Source: Candidatus Nitrosopumilus sp. (GTDB lineage Archaea > Thermoproteota > Nitrososphaeria > Nitrososphaerales > Nitrososphaeraceae). From it: a stretch of DNA of 46,368 nt. Of the stretch, positions 1-8,086 are shown piece after piece; the stretch's first letter is position 1, and every line of letters starts with the position of its first letter. A program made the position numbers and the translations under genes. The notes beneath the pieces are model-generated. The model was given only the letters and a program-made list of their open reading frames with translations. It made no database searches and was not told where the DNA came from. Location of the stretch: contig JACDCB010000204.1 in assembly GCA_013694585.1 (NCBI GenBank), positions 1 to 46,368 of the forward strand, given 5' to 3'.

Positions 1-379
1 GAATAATCCATGGAGTATATTAGACAAATATCTATTCCACGTAAATCAGAACTATCGACGTGAGCAACTTTATAGTCAGATCTTTCCAAAAGTTGTATAG
101 GCCTAGGAATTTTTGTATTTTCCGATATATTGATAGGTCCCTCTAGTACTCTTTTGTTTTCAACTCGAGTCCAATTAAATCCGGACTTTCACCATTATGC
201 ATAGATTTAATTACTTTAGTCAAATTTTCAACCTTTTTAGTGAGCACCTCGCCCGTCCATCCTTTTTCAGGTGGCAATCTGAGGAATATGCTTTGAAAAT
301 CTGGAGACGCCATTATTAATGGCAGGATATGCTGGGCTACACCCGTAAGATTTGGATATTTTTTTTCGATTATTAGCAA
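1..379 (-). pseudogene. Endonuclease/exonuclease/phosphatase (EEP) family remnant, cut by window edge
   Basis: Two overlapping minus-strand frames together read like an EEP (DNase I-like) hydrolase. The first (379 to about 165) contains GWTGEVLTKKVENLTKVIK and ESPDLIGL, matching the family's pattern of a basic helix before the PDILGLEEVEN strand. The second continues as RVENKRVLEGPINI and, near the window start, DSSDLRGIDICLIYS, which resembles the family motif DSPDxRGIDVALLY. The join lies near 165-172 and needs a one-base shift; the first frame runs into a stop at 143. The usual N-terminal strand (xxWNVENLF) is not recognisable. I infer a decaying gene whose C-terminal half lies beyond the window; a sequencing indel is the alternative. 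Substrate cannot be told. Confidence 0.6.
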
Positions 380-900
380 CTCCTTATATTTATTAACTGC
401 CCGGAAGGTAAGATTAGCGAGATAAAAAATTTGTCATAGCCTCATTTGTAAGCTACTTCACCAAAGAATAGGTCTAGATCTTAACACTGATTGAACTTTG
501 GCAGAAATTTTGGATTGAATGAATTCAAGATCTGCTTCGAATTTAAGGTTAATGAAATTCAGTGGCTTAAAGACTGGTTTCATAAAAAGACCACCGTTTT
601 ATCTGGGTAATTGAGATCCATACATTTTAGGGCCAGCAAACAGATAAATTCTATATTTCAGTGGTAGTAAAGAGTTAGATGGACAATATTAGAGAAATTA
701 GACCGTAACTCAATCCAAAATAATACATGGATTAGATGTCAAATCGCATTACATCCCTCTGGACCCGATTCCATATAGATGAAGGTCCGCATAATCATCT
801 TATCTTCTTTTTATTTTGGTATTAGATTGTCCTTAAATGGAAAAATATGACTAGCATTAGAGTATTAAATAACTGAATTCTTAGTGTCTATAAGATGGGG
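380..900. other. Gene-poor stretch with one possible coding scrap
   Basis: No recognisable gene. A plus-strand open stretch at 491-610 (39 residues from a TTG, containing NEIQWLKDWFHKK) looks protein-like in composition but is too short and unplaced to call. The stretch also holds the first copy of the CTCTGGACCCG element. Confidence 0.4.
746..771 (+). repeat. Dispersed 26-bp element, copy A
   Basis: Core ATCCCTCTGGACCCG at 753-767. It shares GCAT, ATC, CTCTGGACCCG and TTC at matching offsets with copy C at 2830-2855, and the core with copy B at 1498-1515. A GGTCC at 784-788 can pair with the GGACC at 761-765. All copies are on the same strand and outside intact genes. Function unknown. Confidence 0.6.
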
Positions 901-1113
901 TTAATCTAAGGACATCTTATTTAATCGGTCCCTTAATTCTCTGAGTAATGTTTTATCCATGATCATCTCTTGAACATTGATTATCTTTCTATCCTTTTTG
1001 ACCTTTGTGCCTAACAGATATTGTTCCTTATATACGTCTGTCCTATGTATCTTGTATAAATCGTTGATAAACAATTCTTCAGGATATGATTTTATGTCGT
1101 CTTCTACTACCAT
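901..1113 (-). CDS. Small hypothetical protein (70 aa)
   Basis: A 70-residue minus-strand frame opening with ATG (MVVEDDIKSYPEE) and ending KMSLD. It is charged, with no membrane segment or cysteine motif; the second half is predicted helical and lysine/arginine-rich (LLRELRDRLNKM). A stop codon lies directly before the ATG, so it cannot be extended in frame. I do not recognise a family. It sits among decayed genes, so it may be a C-terminal fragment of a larger lost protein instead of a functional small protein. Confidence 0.4.
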   Translation of the reverse strand: MVVEDDIKSYPEELFINDLYKIHRTDVYKEQYLLGTKVKKDRKIINVQEMIMDKTLLRELRDRLNKMSLD

Positions 1114-1590
1114 CTAGTTAAACACCAATTAGAATACTTAACCCCTCGTTAATATGCTTACACTGTTTATAGTCTTCATCCCATCGTTTTTGACAAGGAC
1201 AGGATCCCATTCCTGTATCTTATAATACAGTTACAATGTAGCTTTTCCTTATCTGGTCGTAACTGATATTTCATTTTTGTTTGCATCTATTTGTTAATGA
1301 CACCTATTAGGTTGGTATGTTTGGGAGCCTTTGTTAGACCTAACCTTTTCTTCCCCCCTTCTTTTTCTTATCCTGTCTTCTACAACATAGTTGAGCAACA
1401 GCAGAGCATGCGATAAGACCGAATGATATTATAACCAATACCTCGCCAATACCTTGTTACTCATCATCGTAATAATCACAGAATCAGGTAAATGCCAATC
1501 CCTCTGGACCCGTTTAAATATTGAAACATTATATTGAACCCGTGATAACAGCGGTCCTTTCAAGTGGGTTCTACAAACATATGGTAAAGA
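1114..1590. other. Gene-poor stretch with a possible membrane micropeptide
   Basis: No recognised gene. On the minus strand 1340-1438 there is a 32-residue frame from a TTG. It encodes a hydrophobic segment (VIISFGLIACSAVAQL), then CCRR and a lysine/glycine-rich tail, the layout of a single-pass micropeptide. No convincing ribosome-binding site or promoter was seen, so it is noted but not called. The second copy of the CTCTGGACCCG element is at 1498. Confidence 0.3.
1498..1515 (+). repeat. Dispersed element, copy B
   Basis: Core ATCCCTCTGGACCCG is identical to copy A over 15 bases, followed by TTT. The GCAT upstream part seen in copies A and C is not conserved here. A GGTCC at 1553-1557 could pair with GGACC at 1506-1510. 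Confidence 0.55.
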
Positions 1591-2478
1591 TTATATCAAA
1601 TCTGATAGACTAATAACCTTAAACCCGTTCTCCTTCAGATACTTCATTTCTTATTCGAACAAACCTATGCTTGACTTATAATCGCTGCTTTCATAGCCTA
1701 TATTGTGATACACCAACACAGGTATTGCCTTAATTTTCCCATTTGCATTATACTCACTTTGACTTTCAACAACTTCGACAAATCTCTTGAGCATATCTTC
1801 ATCAGAAGGGTAATCATCTCGGCTAGAGTCATGACTCCAACCCATTATGGAGTATTTACCGTGTACTGAATCTAAAAATGCTAACGGATCTGTGGCAGTT
1901 CTTGCTATCTCATAATGTTCTGCAATCTTGCTGACAATTGCTTCATTCTCATATCCTCCATTAAAAGGATAAGAAAACGCTCTGACAGTGTTTACGCCAT
2001 TATTCTCAAGGCATTTCTTAGAGTCCACCACCTCTTTTTCTGCTTGCTCATCTGACAGTTCATCCAAATTATCATGATTCATTGTATGTGAACCTATATC
2101 ATACCCACTATCTTGCAACATGAGTATGTCACTCCAACTCATATGGGCATTGTCTACTTCCTCATTGCCTTCAGAAACAGTTACACACTATGAAAAATGT
2201 GGCAGGAAAGCTGTACTTATCCAAAATAGGTTTGACGTATTCTATTTGACCTTTCTCCCCGTCATCAAAAGTTATTATTGCAAGCTTCTCTCCACCATGG
2301 TCTTGAGGGGTTTTGTTTAGGTTTTTTCTTCTCCGGCTCTCTCTTCATCATGGTTTTCTTGGGATGATTTTCCAAATACGATATACTGCTCATCAATTGT
2401 GTAGTGAAGAATATTGTATATACCTGCAATTGCAAGTATTGTAAAAGCAAAACCTAGCCTCAAACTGCAAAAGTTCAT
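1591..2478 (-). pseudogene. Membrane-anchored polysaccharide deacetylase, disrupted
   Basis: Joining three frames gives a NodB-type deacetylase of about 295 residues. It starts at the ATG at 2478 with an N-terminal anchor (LRLGFAFTILAIAGIYNI) and a polar linker that stops at 2317. A second frame gives GGEKLAIITFDDGEKGQIEY with the TFDDG metal/catalytic motif and PATFFIV. A third gives GYDIGSHTMNHDNLDELS, the SHTxxH zinc motif, then RAFSYPFNGG and IPVLVYHNI. An in-frame TAA at 1651-1653 precedes a conserved tail (EMKYLKENGFKVISLSDLI). Two frameshifts (near 2315-2330 and near 2190) plus the nonsense codon argue for a true pseudogene, not one read error. The active gene would have deacetylated extracellular polysaccharide at the cell surface. 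Confidence 0.8.
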
Positions 2479-2829
2479 GAAAGATCGCACTAAAAAAGAG
2501 ATATAAACATTAGGTTAATAACACGAAAGAGAATTATAATGATATATCTTTTGTAAAAATCTCTAACTTTTCACGAATCTGGCGGGGTTAAAAATATCCT
2601 TGAGACTAATCATGATGATAGAACATTCAAGATAAATTTGCTTTTTGTAGGAGGTGAAGGTATTAGTGGCTTCGGTAAAACATATAACACATTAGAAGAA
2701 AAAATCAATATTGCTTAGAGACACTTAAATCTACTTGGGAATATTGTGAATATCCTAAGCACGGTTCTCAATTCTACGATAGTGTTGTAAGCATTCGATA
2801 AACCTTCAAAACTGACTTAATGCTTTTTT

Positions 2830-2855
2830 GCATGCTATCGCTCTGGACCCGGTTC
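2830..2855 (+). repeat. Dispersed 26-bp element, copy C
   Basis: Matches copy A at GCAT, ATC, CTCTGGACCCG and TTC at the same offsets, with few substitutions. CCCGGTT at 2848-2854 is exactly complementary to AACCGGG at 2882-2888, so the core could form the 5' side of a 7-bp stem. Confidence 0.6.
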
Positions 2856-2966
2856 TGGTAGTAGTGATTCAAATTGATTTAAACCGGGCTTCGCATGTAT
2901 GAACCATTAAACTAATTCTTAGCGTCTGAAAAATACTAAGGAAATAACCCTAATAGCCAGCAGCGA

Positions 2967-3010
2967 TTTATGACAAAAATTGTGGGATAAATTTTCAGTT
3001 TTGTCATAAA
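2967..3010. repeat. Perfect 12-bp inverted repeat, candidate operator
   Basis: TTTATGACAAAA at 2967-2978 and its exact reverse complement TTTTGTCATAAA at 2999-3010 are separated by 20 bases. The right arm ends 33 bases before the ATG of the PRC-like gene, next to an AT-rich box (GGTTTAATTA, about 3012-3021) at TATA distance from the start. This fits a dyad operator overlapping the promoter; an RNA hairpin or small mobile-element end are alternatives. Confidence 0.5.
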
Positions 3011-3043
3011 AGGTTTAATTATCCTATTTTATCTATATCTTTG

Positions 3044-3622
3044 ATGACTTCGGGTAAATATTTCAATAAAGGTGTTAAAGCGTTAGATGAACCAAATGTA
3101 GGGTATGTAGTCAGAGAAACACCTGATAAGATAATAGTATTTGGAGAAAAAAATGAAAGATATGATATTCCAATAAAAGAAATTGAACAAGTAGGCGCCA
3201 ATGTATTGATTGGATTAAATTCTGCTGACTTACATAAATATGCAGTACCAAGAGATGCCCCGCTTCCGGCAGGTAGAGAAGATCCTTGGGGAGAATCAGA
3301 CAGAATGGTGGATTTAGCATCATATGAAGGTAGATATCCAAACACTTTATTTAACAAAGGGGTTCGAGCTAAGAATGAAGACCATGTTGGTCACGTAATG
3401 AAGGAGACTAATGACAAAATAGTGGTTTTCGGAGCAAATAATAAGAGATTTGATATTCCCAAATCTGAGATTTATCAGGTAGGTATGAATGTCATATTGA
3501 AAATTGATTTTCCTGAAATATTCAAATATGAAGTTCCAAAGGAAGCACCGTTACCCACGGGTGAGCCTATAGAGACAATTGATACAGATGCGTTCCCAGA
3601 AGAGTATCATGATCCTAAATAA
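3044..3622 (+). CDS. Tandem PRC-barrel-like (DUF2171-like) protein
   Basis: A 192-residue soluble protein made of two homologous halves. Half 1 (about residues 5-80) reads FNKGVKALDEPNVGYVV, TPDKIIVFGEKNERYDIP, EIEQVGANVLIG and ends PRDAPLPAG. Half 2 (about 100-178) reads FNKGVRAKNEDHVGHVM, TNDKIVVFGANNKRFDIP, EIYQVGMNVILK and ends PKEAPLPTG. The sequence pattern (Gxx.V....xxIGxV, then IPxxxI) is that of PRC-barrel-like domains, beta-barrels that often mediate protein or RNA contacts. I chose the ATG at 3044 over the adjoining TTG at 3041. It stands alone between a 12-bp palindrome and a T-run. No enzymatic residues are evident and the role is unknown. Confidence 0.7.
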   Translation: MTSGKYFNKGVKALDEPNVGYVVRETPDKIIVFGEKNERYDIPIKEIEQVGANVLIGLNSADLHKYAVPRDAPLPAGREDPWGESDRMVDLASYEGRYPNTLFNKGVRAKNEDHVGHVMKETNDKIVVFGANNKRFDIPKSEIYQVGMNVILKIDFPEIFKYEVPKEAPLPTGEPIETIDTDAFPEEYHDPK

Positions 3623-4085
3623 CAAACCATATTAAACTCTTTTTTTCCAATTCATGTGTTTTTGGTTTACCGGATATTTGATATTTTCATGGGATAGTCA
3701 CTCTAGATTATGATTCTCCTAATACGATTTTGCCTTCAGAGTAGTTTAGGCTGACTAAAAAAAAATGAAAAAATAAGATGTAGTAATAATGAATCGTCGA
3801 CCTAATACACTACTTGACAATCAAAACAGAAAATCACCTAATGAGACTACATCAATCACACAATGCCCAAAAATGATAAGAGAATGTTTCGAACTGATAG
3901 AAGGTAAAATACAACTAGGTGGTATGAATTAGCAAATATTGATAAGTCAACATATATCGGAGACATATTACAATATCTACATCAATCATGATTCTAAAAA
4001 GCAAGTCAATAAAAAGGTTGGATGTAGTAAATAAAAAATACACTTGAATATGAATAAATCTAAGCATAGATTAATGATATAACAA
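3623..4085. other. Intergenic stretch with a possible decayed small gene
   Basis: No firm gene. A plus-strand frame at 3789-3932 encodes 47 residues from ATG (ending ELIEGKIQLGGMN). A neighbouring frame continues plausibly as RWYELANIDKSTYIGDILQYLHQS to a stop near 3990, as if one small protein had been frameshifted. No family is recognised. Confidence 0.3.
3640..3646 (+). terminator. T-run after the PRC-like gene
   Basis: Seven consecutive T bases 18 nt after the stop codon, typical of an archaeal intrinsic terminator. No stem is needed or seen. Confidence 0.45.
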
Positions 4086-4826
4086 ATGATTAAGGATAAA
4101 GTCATACTAATCACAGGTGCAAGTAGTGGAATTGGTTTTACAACTGCCTTAACTTTGTCTAGAGCAGGAGCTACCATTATTGCAGGAGCGCGCAGGATTG
4201 ATAAATTGGAGAGTTTGAAGCAGACAGTTAAAGATCAAAATGGGAAGATTTTGATAAACCAATTAGACGTAACGAAGAAGGAAGAATGTACCAACTTTGC
4301 TAATTCGGCCATCAATGAATATGGAAGGATTGACGTTCTTATCAATAACGCAGGACTGATGCCATTGAGTTTTGTAAAAAACCTAAAAATAGATGAATGG
4401 GATAAGATGGTTGATGTAAATATTAAAGGTGTACTCTATAGTACAGCATCTGTTATTCCCCATATGTTAGCAAATAAATCTGGTCACATAGTAAATATAT
4501 CCTCAGTAGCAGGTAGGATAGTTTTTCCCGCCGGGAGTGTTTACTGTGCAACAAAGCATGCAGTTACCGCATTTAGTGAAGGGTTAAGACAGGAATTAAG
4601 CCAACGATCCAACATTCGTGTTACTTGTATAGAACCAGGGGTAGTTGCTACGGAACTTAACAATACCATTACTGATAGTTCGTTACAAGGGTTTCTGGAA
4701 TCGGTTAAAAAAATTGAACCGCTGCAAGTTCAAGATATTGCTGAGGCTATTCTGTATACAATCGATTCACCTAATCATGTAAATGTAAATGAAATTTTGA
4801 TAAGACCGGTGCAACAAGAAAGATAG
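4086..4826 (+). CDS. Short-chain dehydrogenase/reductase (SDR)
   Basis: A classical 246-residue SDR expected to use NAD(P)(H) on a small alcohol or carbonyl substrate in the cytoplasm. The nucleotide-binding TGASSGIG motif is at residues 10-17, the NNAG structural motif at about 86-89, an ISS catalytic serine segment (HIVNISSVAG) near 139 and the YxxxK pair (YCATKHA) near 152-156. The basic residues after strand 2 (GARRIDKL) favour NADP(H). Length is normal and ATG is the only sensible start. It stands alone with no partner gene, so the substrate cannot be inferred. Confidence 0.85.
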   Translation: MIKDKVILITGASSGIGFTTALTLSRAGATIIAGARRIDKLESLKQTVKDQNGKILINQLDVTKKEECTNFANSAINEYGRIDVLINNAGLMPLSFVKNLKIDEWDKMVDVNIKGVLYSTASVIPHMLANKSGHIVNISSVAGRIVFPAGSVYCATKHAVTAFSEGLRQELSQRSNIRVTCIEPGVVATELNNTITDSSLQGFLESVKKIEPLQVQDIAEAILYTIDSPNHVNVNEILIRPVQQER

Positions 4827-5038
4827 CGAATACATTTTCGTAGCACTCCAAAAAAAAATCATAAAAGCACGAATTTCTAAAATGGAATACATGCTTTATT
4901 CATTTGATTGCAGTAAATATAAAACAAAACTCCTATAGATCACTTATTTTTCAACAAATTAACTAGGGAAATCTTGATAGTAATTGTAGTAAATGGAATC
5001 ACATAATTTGATAAACCCCTTTACCGCAGAAAGATTAG

Positions 5039-6117
5039 ATGGGAACAGCACTAAGATTATTGTTTTTAGTCTTAACTTTTTCATTTCCTTTAATCTTTTT
5101 CTTTGGTTTTCAAGAGGGTATATCTTTGGGGGAGATGGAATCCTCTTGGGTTAACTATACCTCACTAAATGACCGTGGATTTGAATTGAGTTTTCCATCA
5201 AGTTGGACAGTTGTTAATGATACACACAAGGATAACGGTATTATTACTTTGATACCTCCAAATAACTATGATCAGTTTGCAGAAAAGATGACATTCGGAA
5301 TGGAGAAAATAGACCAAACATGTCTCTTTATGAATACTCTAATAATGCAATAAAAATTCTGTCCATGGCAATGGAAAAATTTCAACTACTAGATTCAAAT
5401 CCTTTTGTTCTTTCAAATACCACATGGGAGCGGATTTTGTTTACCCATGAAACAGACAATAGAATAATTTAAGTTTTGCAGTTTTGGTCCATCAAAGATG
5501 ATTGTGTTTATATTATTTCATTCGGTATTACTCCAGGTAGTTACTTTAGTTATGCTCCAATAATTTATAAAATAATTTCTAACGTTGGAATTTTTACAAA
5601 AAACACAATCGATAATACTGCCGATAGCATTAAAAATTCTATTTATCAGTCTCCTGAAGGGTTTGTTTTAAAATATCCAGGTGATTGGAATAAAGTTTCG
5701 GGACAAAACAGAGTCTCTTTTATATCTAATCAAGATAATCCTCAAGATCAGTATTTGGAAAGAGTTGAGTTCTATCATTATAGGAGTGACGAAAATTTAT
5801 CTGTTAATATAATTGTCGTAAACGATTCCCTAAAGACAGATTTAATTAATAAAATTAGCTATCTGGCAAATAACTTACAGAATCTTGATTTGATTTCCGT
5901 CAGTGATATGAATGTCTCCAAGGCTTACAGAAAAGAGCTACTATATACTTATGATTCAAACTTAGGCGCTACCAAATCAAAAGAAATAATGATAAAAAAC
6001 ATTACAAACTTGTTTGTGATCATATTTACCGCTCAAAAAGATGAATTCGGTAAATTTTCTCCCAATATAAACAATATAATAGATAGCTTCCGGCTCAGTA
6101 CTGTTAATTTGTATTAA
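5039..6117 (+). pseudogene. Exported PsbP-like two-domain protein, disrupted
   Basis: The 5' part (ATG at 5039) has a signal-anchor (LRLLFLVLTFSFPLIFFFGF) and a PsbP-like opening (GFELSFPSSWTVVND). That frame stops at 5351-5353. From about 5315 a second frame carries on (NMSLYEYSNNAIKIL ... WERILFTHETDNRII), reaches TAA at 5470-5472, and continues without shift as VLQFWSIKDDCVYIISFG into a second PsbP-like domain (GFVLKYPGDWNKVSG) ending at 6117. One frameshift plus one nonsense codon break a gene of about 355 codons. PsbP-like extracytoplasmic proteins are common in thaumarchaea, role unknown. If the 3' part is still translated from the TTG at 5476 it would lack the signal peptide. Confidence 0.7.
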
Positions 6118-6204
6118 TGAAGGTATTTTTGAGGGCTATAATACATTTATATATTTACTTTTGGAAGGAAATTCGAAAGAGATCGATAGATAAGGGATTT
6201 AAAA

Positions 6205-7047
6205 TTGAACGAAAATATAATATGTAGAAAAACTCAGGATGATTTGATAAAGAAACTTAACAATCCTCCCTTATTCTCAATCATTATTCCAACTTATAAT
6301 GAATCTCAAAATATAGTAAATTTAGTAAATTCCATATATACATGTGTCAAAGACCAAGGCTGTTATGAGATAGTCATTATTGATGATAATTCTCCGGATT
6401 GCACGGTTGATAAAATTATTGAAGCTTTTGACAAAAAAAAAGGGTTCTATTTGTACAAAATACGAGATACAGTAGGATCTCAGTCACATAAGCATTTTTT
6501 GATATATCCTCTACAGGATGAGAGCTTTTTCATAAAGATTGTAAAGAGAAAGGAACGTTCGGGTTTGATTTCAGCCATATATGAGGGATTTAAATCATCA
6601 ATTAGTGACTACCTTATAGTAATGGATGCTGACTTCTCTCATACTCCTTTTCATATCAACAGTTTGATGAGGGAGATCAGAAATTCAAATTGTGATCTAG
6701 TAATTGCTTCACGGTACTTGAAAGGAGGTAGAATAGTAGGATGGACTTCAAAGAGAATTTTTTATAGTAAGTTTGCCACAAGTTTATCAAAACTCTTATT
6801 CAGATTATCAAATGTGTCCGATCCAATGTCCGGATTTTTTGTAATGAAAAGAGACGTCGTTAGGAAAATGGAATTTAACACCTCAGGTTTCAAGATTCTT
6901 CTAGAGATTTTAGTAAAGTCAGAATCAATAAAGATTAAGGAAATTCCTTATACTTTTACTGATAGGACAAATGGGTCAAGTAAGCTTAATTCAAAAGTAA
7001 CCATTGATTTTTTTAAGAGCTTGTATATCTTGCATAAACATCATTGA
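6205..7047 (+). CDS. Family 2 glycosyltransferase, dolichol-phosphate mannosyltransferase type
   Basis: A 280-residue GT-A fold enzyme. SIIIPTYNESQNIVNLV (about residues 25-41), IVIIDDNSPDCTVDKI (about 56-71) and VMDADFSHTP (the metal-binding DAD) are hallmarks of DPM1-like enzymes, which transfer a hexose from a nucleotide sugar to a polyprenyl phosphate. DPMSGFFVMKRDV is the conserved acceptor-side segment. There is no C-terminal membrane domain, so it resembles soluble catalytic DPM1. An insert of about 30 residues after IEAFDKKKGF (LYKIRDTVGSQSHK and onward) is longer than usual. The start is TTG; no upstream ATG is in frame. It likely serves lipid-linked sugar donors for N-glycosylation or cell-surface glycans. 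Confidence 0.85.
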   Translation: MNENIICRKTQDDLIKKLNNPPLFSIIIPTYNESQNIVNLVNSIYTCVKDQGCYEIVIIDDNSPDCTVDKIIEAFDKKKGFYLYKIRDTVGSQSHKHFLIYPLQDESFFIKIVKRKERSGLISAIYEGFKSSISDYLIVMDADFSHTPFHINSLMREIRNSNCDLVIASRYLKGGRIVGWTSKRIFYSKFATSLSKLLFRLSNVSDPMSGFFVMKRDVVRKMEFNTSGFKILLEILVKSESIKIKEIPYTFTDRTNGSSKLNSKVTIDFFKSLYILHKHH

Positions 7048-7102
7048 AAATGAGGAATTTGTTAAATTTGAATGTAACAAGTATTAGGTAGGTCTATTTC
7101 CT

Positions 7103-8044
7103 GTGGCAAAGTTTTCTAGGATTCTATCCTTTTTACCCAGTGCAACTGAAATTATTTTTGAATTAGGACTTGAGGGTCTCCTCAAAGGTGTTACTCACGG
7201 ATGTACTCATCCCAAACAAGCCATGAAAATACCAAAAATAATTAAACCAACAATAAGCTTTGATGAACTGGCTAGTTCACAAATAGACAAGAAGGTAAGG
7301 GAGATGTCAATCAGAGATGAGCCTTTATTCAAGATTGATATAGATAAAATAAGGGAAATAAAACCCGACTTGATTATTAGTCAGAACATGTGCTCAGTAT
7401 GCGCACCTTTTGATAAAGAAATACAGGCCACATTTAAAATATTAGGATATCAACCACATAATTTGGTACTGAATCCTAAGAACCTTTTTGAAATATTTCA
7501 AAGTGTATTGGTTTTGGGTAAAGAATTAGATAGAACAGAAGAAGCTTCAAAAATTACACATCAGCTCAAAGGAAGAATTAACACAATAAAATCGATTCTA
7601 CAAGAATCTAAGAACAAACATCTTGTGGTTAATCAGCCAAAAGTAATGTGTCTAGATTGGCTAGACCCATTCTATATTGCTGGGCATTGGATCCCTGACA
7701 TGCTAGATATAGTTGGCGCCAAGGGTTTAAATGGACAAAGCGGTTTGGATTCACACCTAATTAATACATTGAAAATTTCAGAGTTAAATCCTGACAAGGT
7801 GGTAATAATGCCCTGTGGATATGATATTACCAGGTCCCAAAAAGAATATCATCAAATTAAGGATTCTAATTGGGATTCTTTAAGAGCCAATAAGAAAAAG
7901 GAAATCTACATCGTAAATTCCAATGCGTATTTCAGTAAACCTTCACCTAGAATCGTGACCGGAATCGAAATATTAAGCAAGATTGTTTATCCCGAAGCGT
8001 TTGAGCATATAAAAATTCCAAAATCTAGTTTCTCCCACATTTAA
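7103..8044 (+). CDS. BtuF-like cobalamin/siderophore-binding family protein without signal peptide
   Basis: A 313-residue protein of the BtuF/FepB-like (COG0614) substrate-binding fold. The N-terminus (ILSFLPSATEIIFELGLEGLLKGVTHGCTHP) matches the family start almost at once. IKPDLIISQNMCSVCAPF, a long backbone helix (KNLFEIFQSVLVLGKELDRTEEA) and the second lobe with LDWLDPFYIAGHWIPDM and NPDKVVIMPCGYDI follow. Exported members carry a signal or lipobox; here the fold begins 5 residues after the GTG start, so the protein appears cytoplasmic. No ABC permease or ATPase gene is adjacent. A cobalamin- or corrinoid-handling role is plausible given bluB and a B12-dependent mutase elsewhere in the window, but is inference. 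Confidence 0.75.
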   Translation: MAKFSRILSFLPSATEIIFELGLEGLLKGVTHGCTHPKQAMKIPKIIKPTISFDELASSQIDKKVREMSIRDEPLFKIDIDKIREIKPDLIISQNMCSVCAPFDKEIQATFKILGYQPHNLVLNPKNLFEIFQSVLVLGKELDRTEEASKITHQLKGRINTIKSILQESKNKHLVVNQPKVMCLDWLDPFYIAGHWIPDMLDIVGAKGLNGQSGLDSHLINTLKISELNPDKVVIMPCGYDITRSQKEYHQIKDSNWDSLRANKKKEIYIVNSNAYFSKPSPRIVTGIEILSKIVYPEAFEHIKIPKSSFSHI

Positions 8045-8086
8045 TTGATTACGGTCTTTTTGGATTAAGACAAGAGATAAACATGT

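Larger units (their letters stand above)
2479..3043. other. Intergenic stretch with decayed coding scrap, element C and palindrome
   Basis: No intact gene. A plus-strand open stretch from about 2550 to 2718 reads protein-like (INLLFVGGEGISGFGKTYN) and, after an in-frame TAG at 2716-2718, continues in the same frame for about 23 codons. It has no good start and no recognised family, so it is at most another remnant. The stretch also carries copy C of the dispersed element and the palindrome upstream of the next gene. Confidence 0.4.

Noticed and set aside
1340-1438. Possible 32-residue membrane micropeptide with lysine-rich tail, minus strand
   Set aside because: Right composition but no promoter, ribosome-binding site or comparative support; in a decayed region.
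2281-2330. First deacetylase frameshift as a homopolymer sequencing error
   Set aside because: Possible for this site (A and C runs), but the second shift and the in-frame TAA are not in homopolymers, so decay is the better overall reading.
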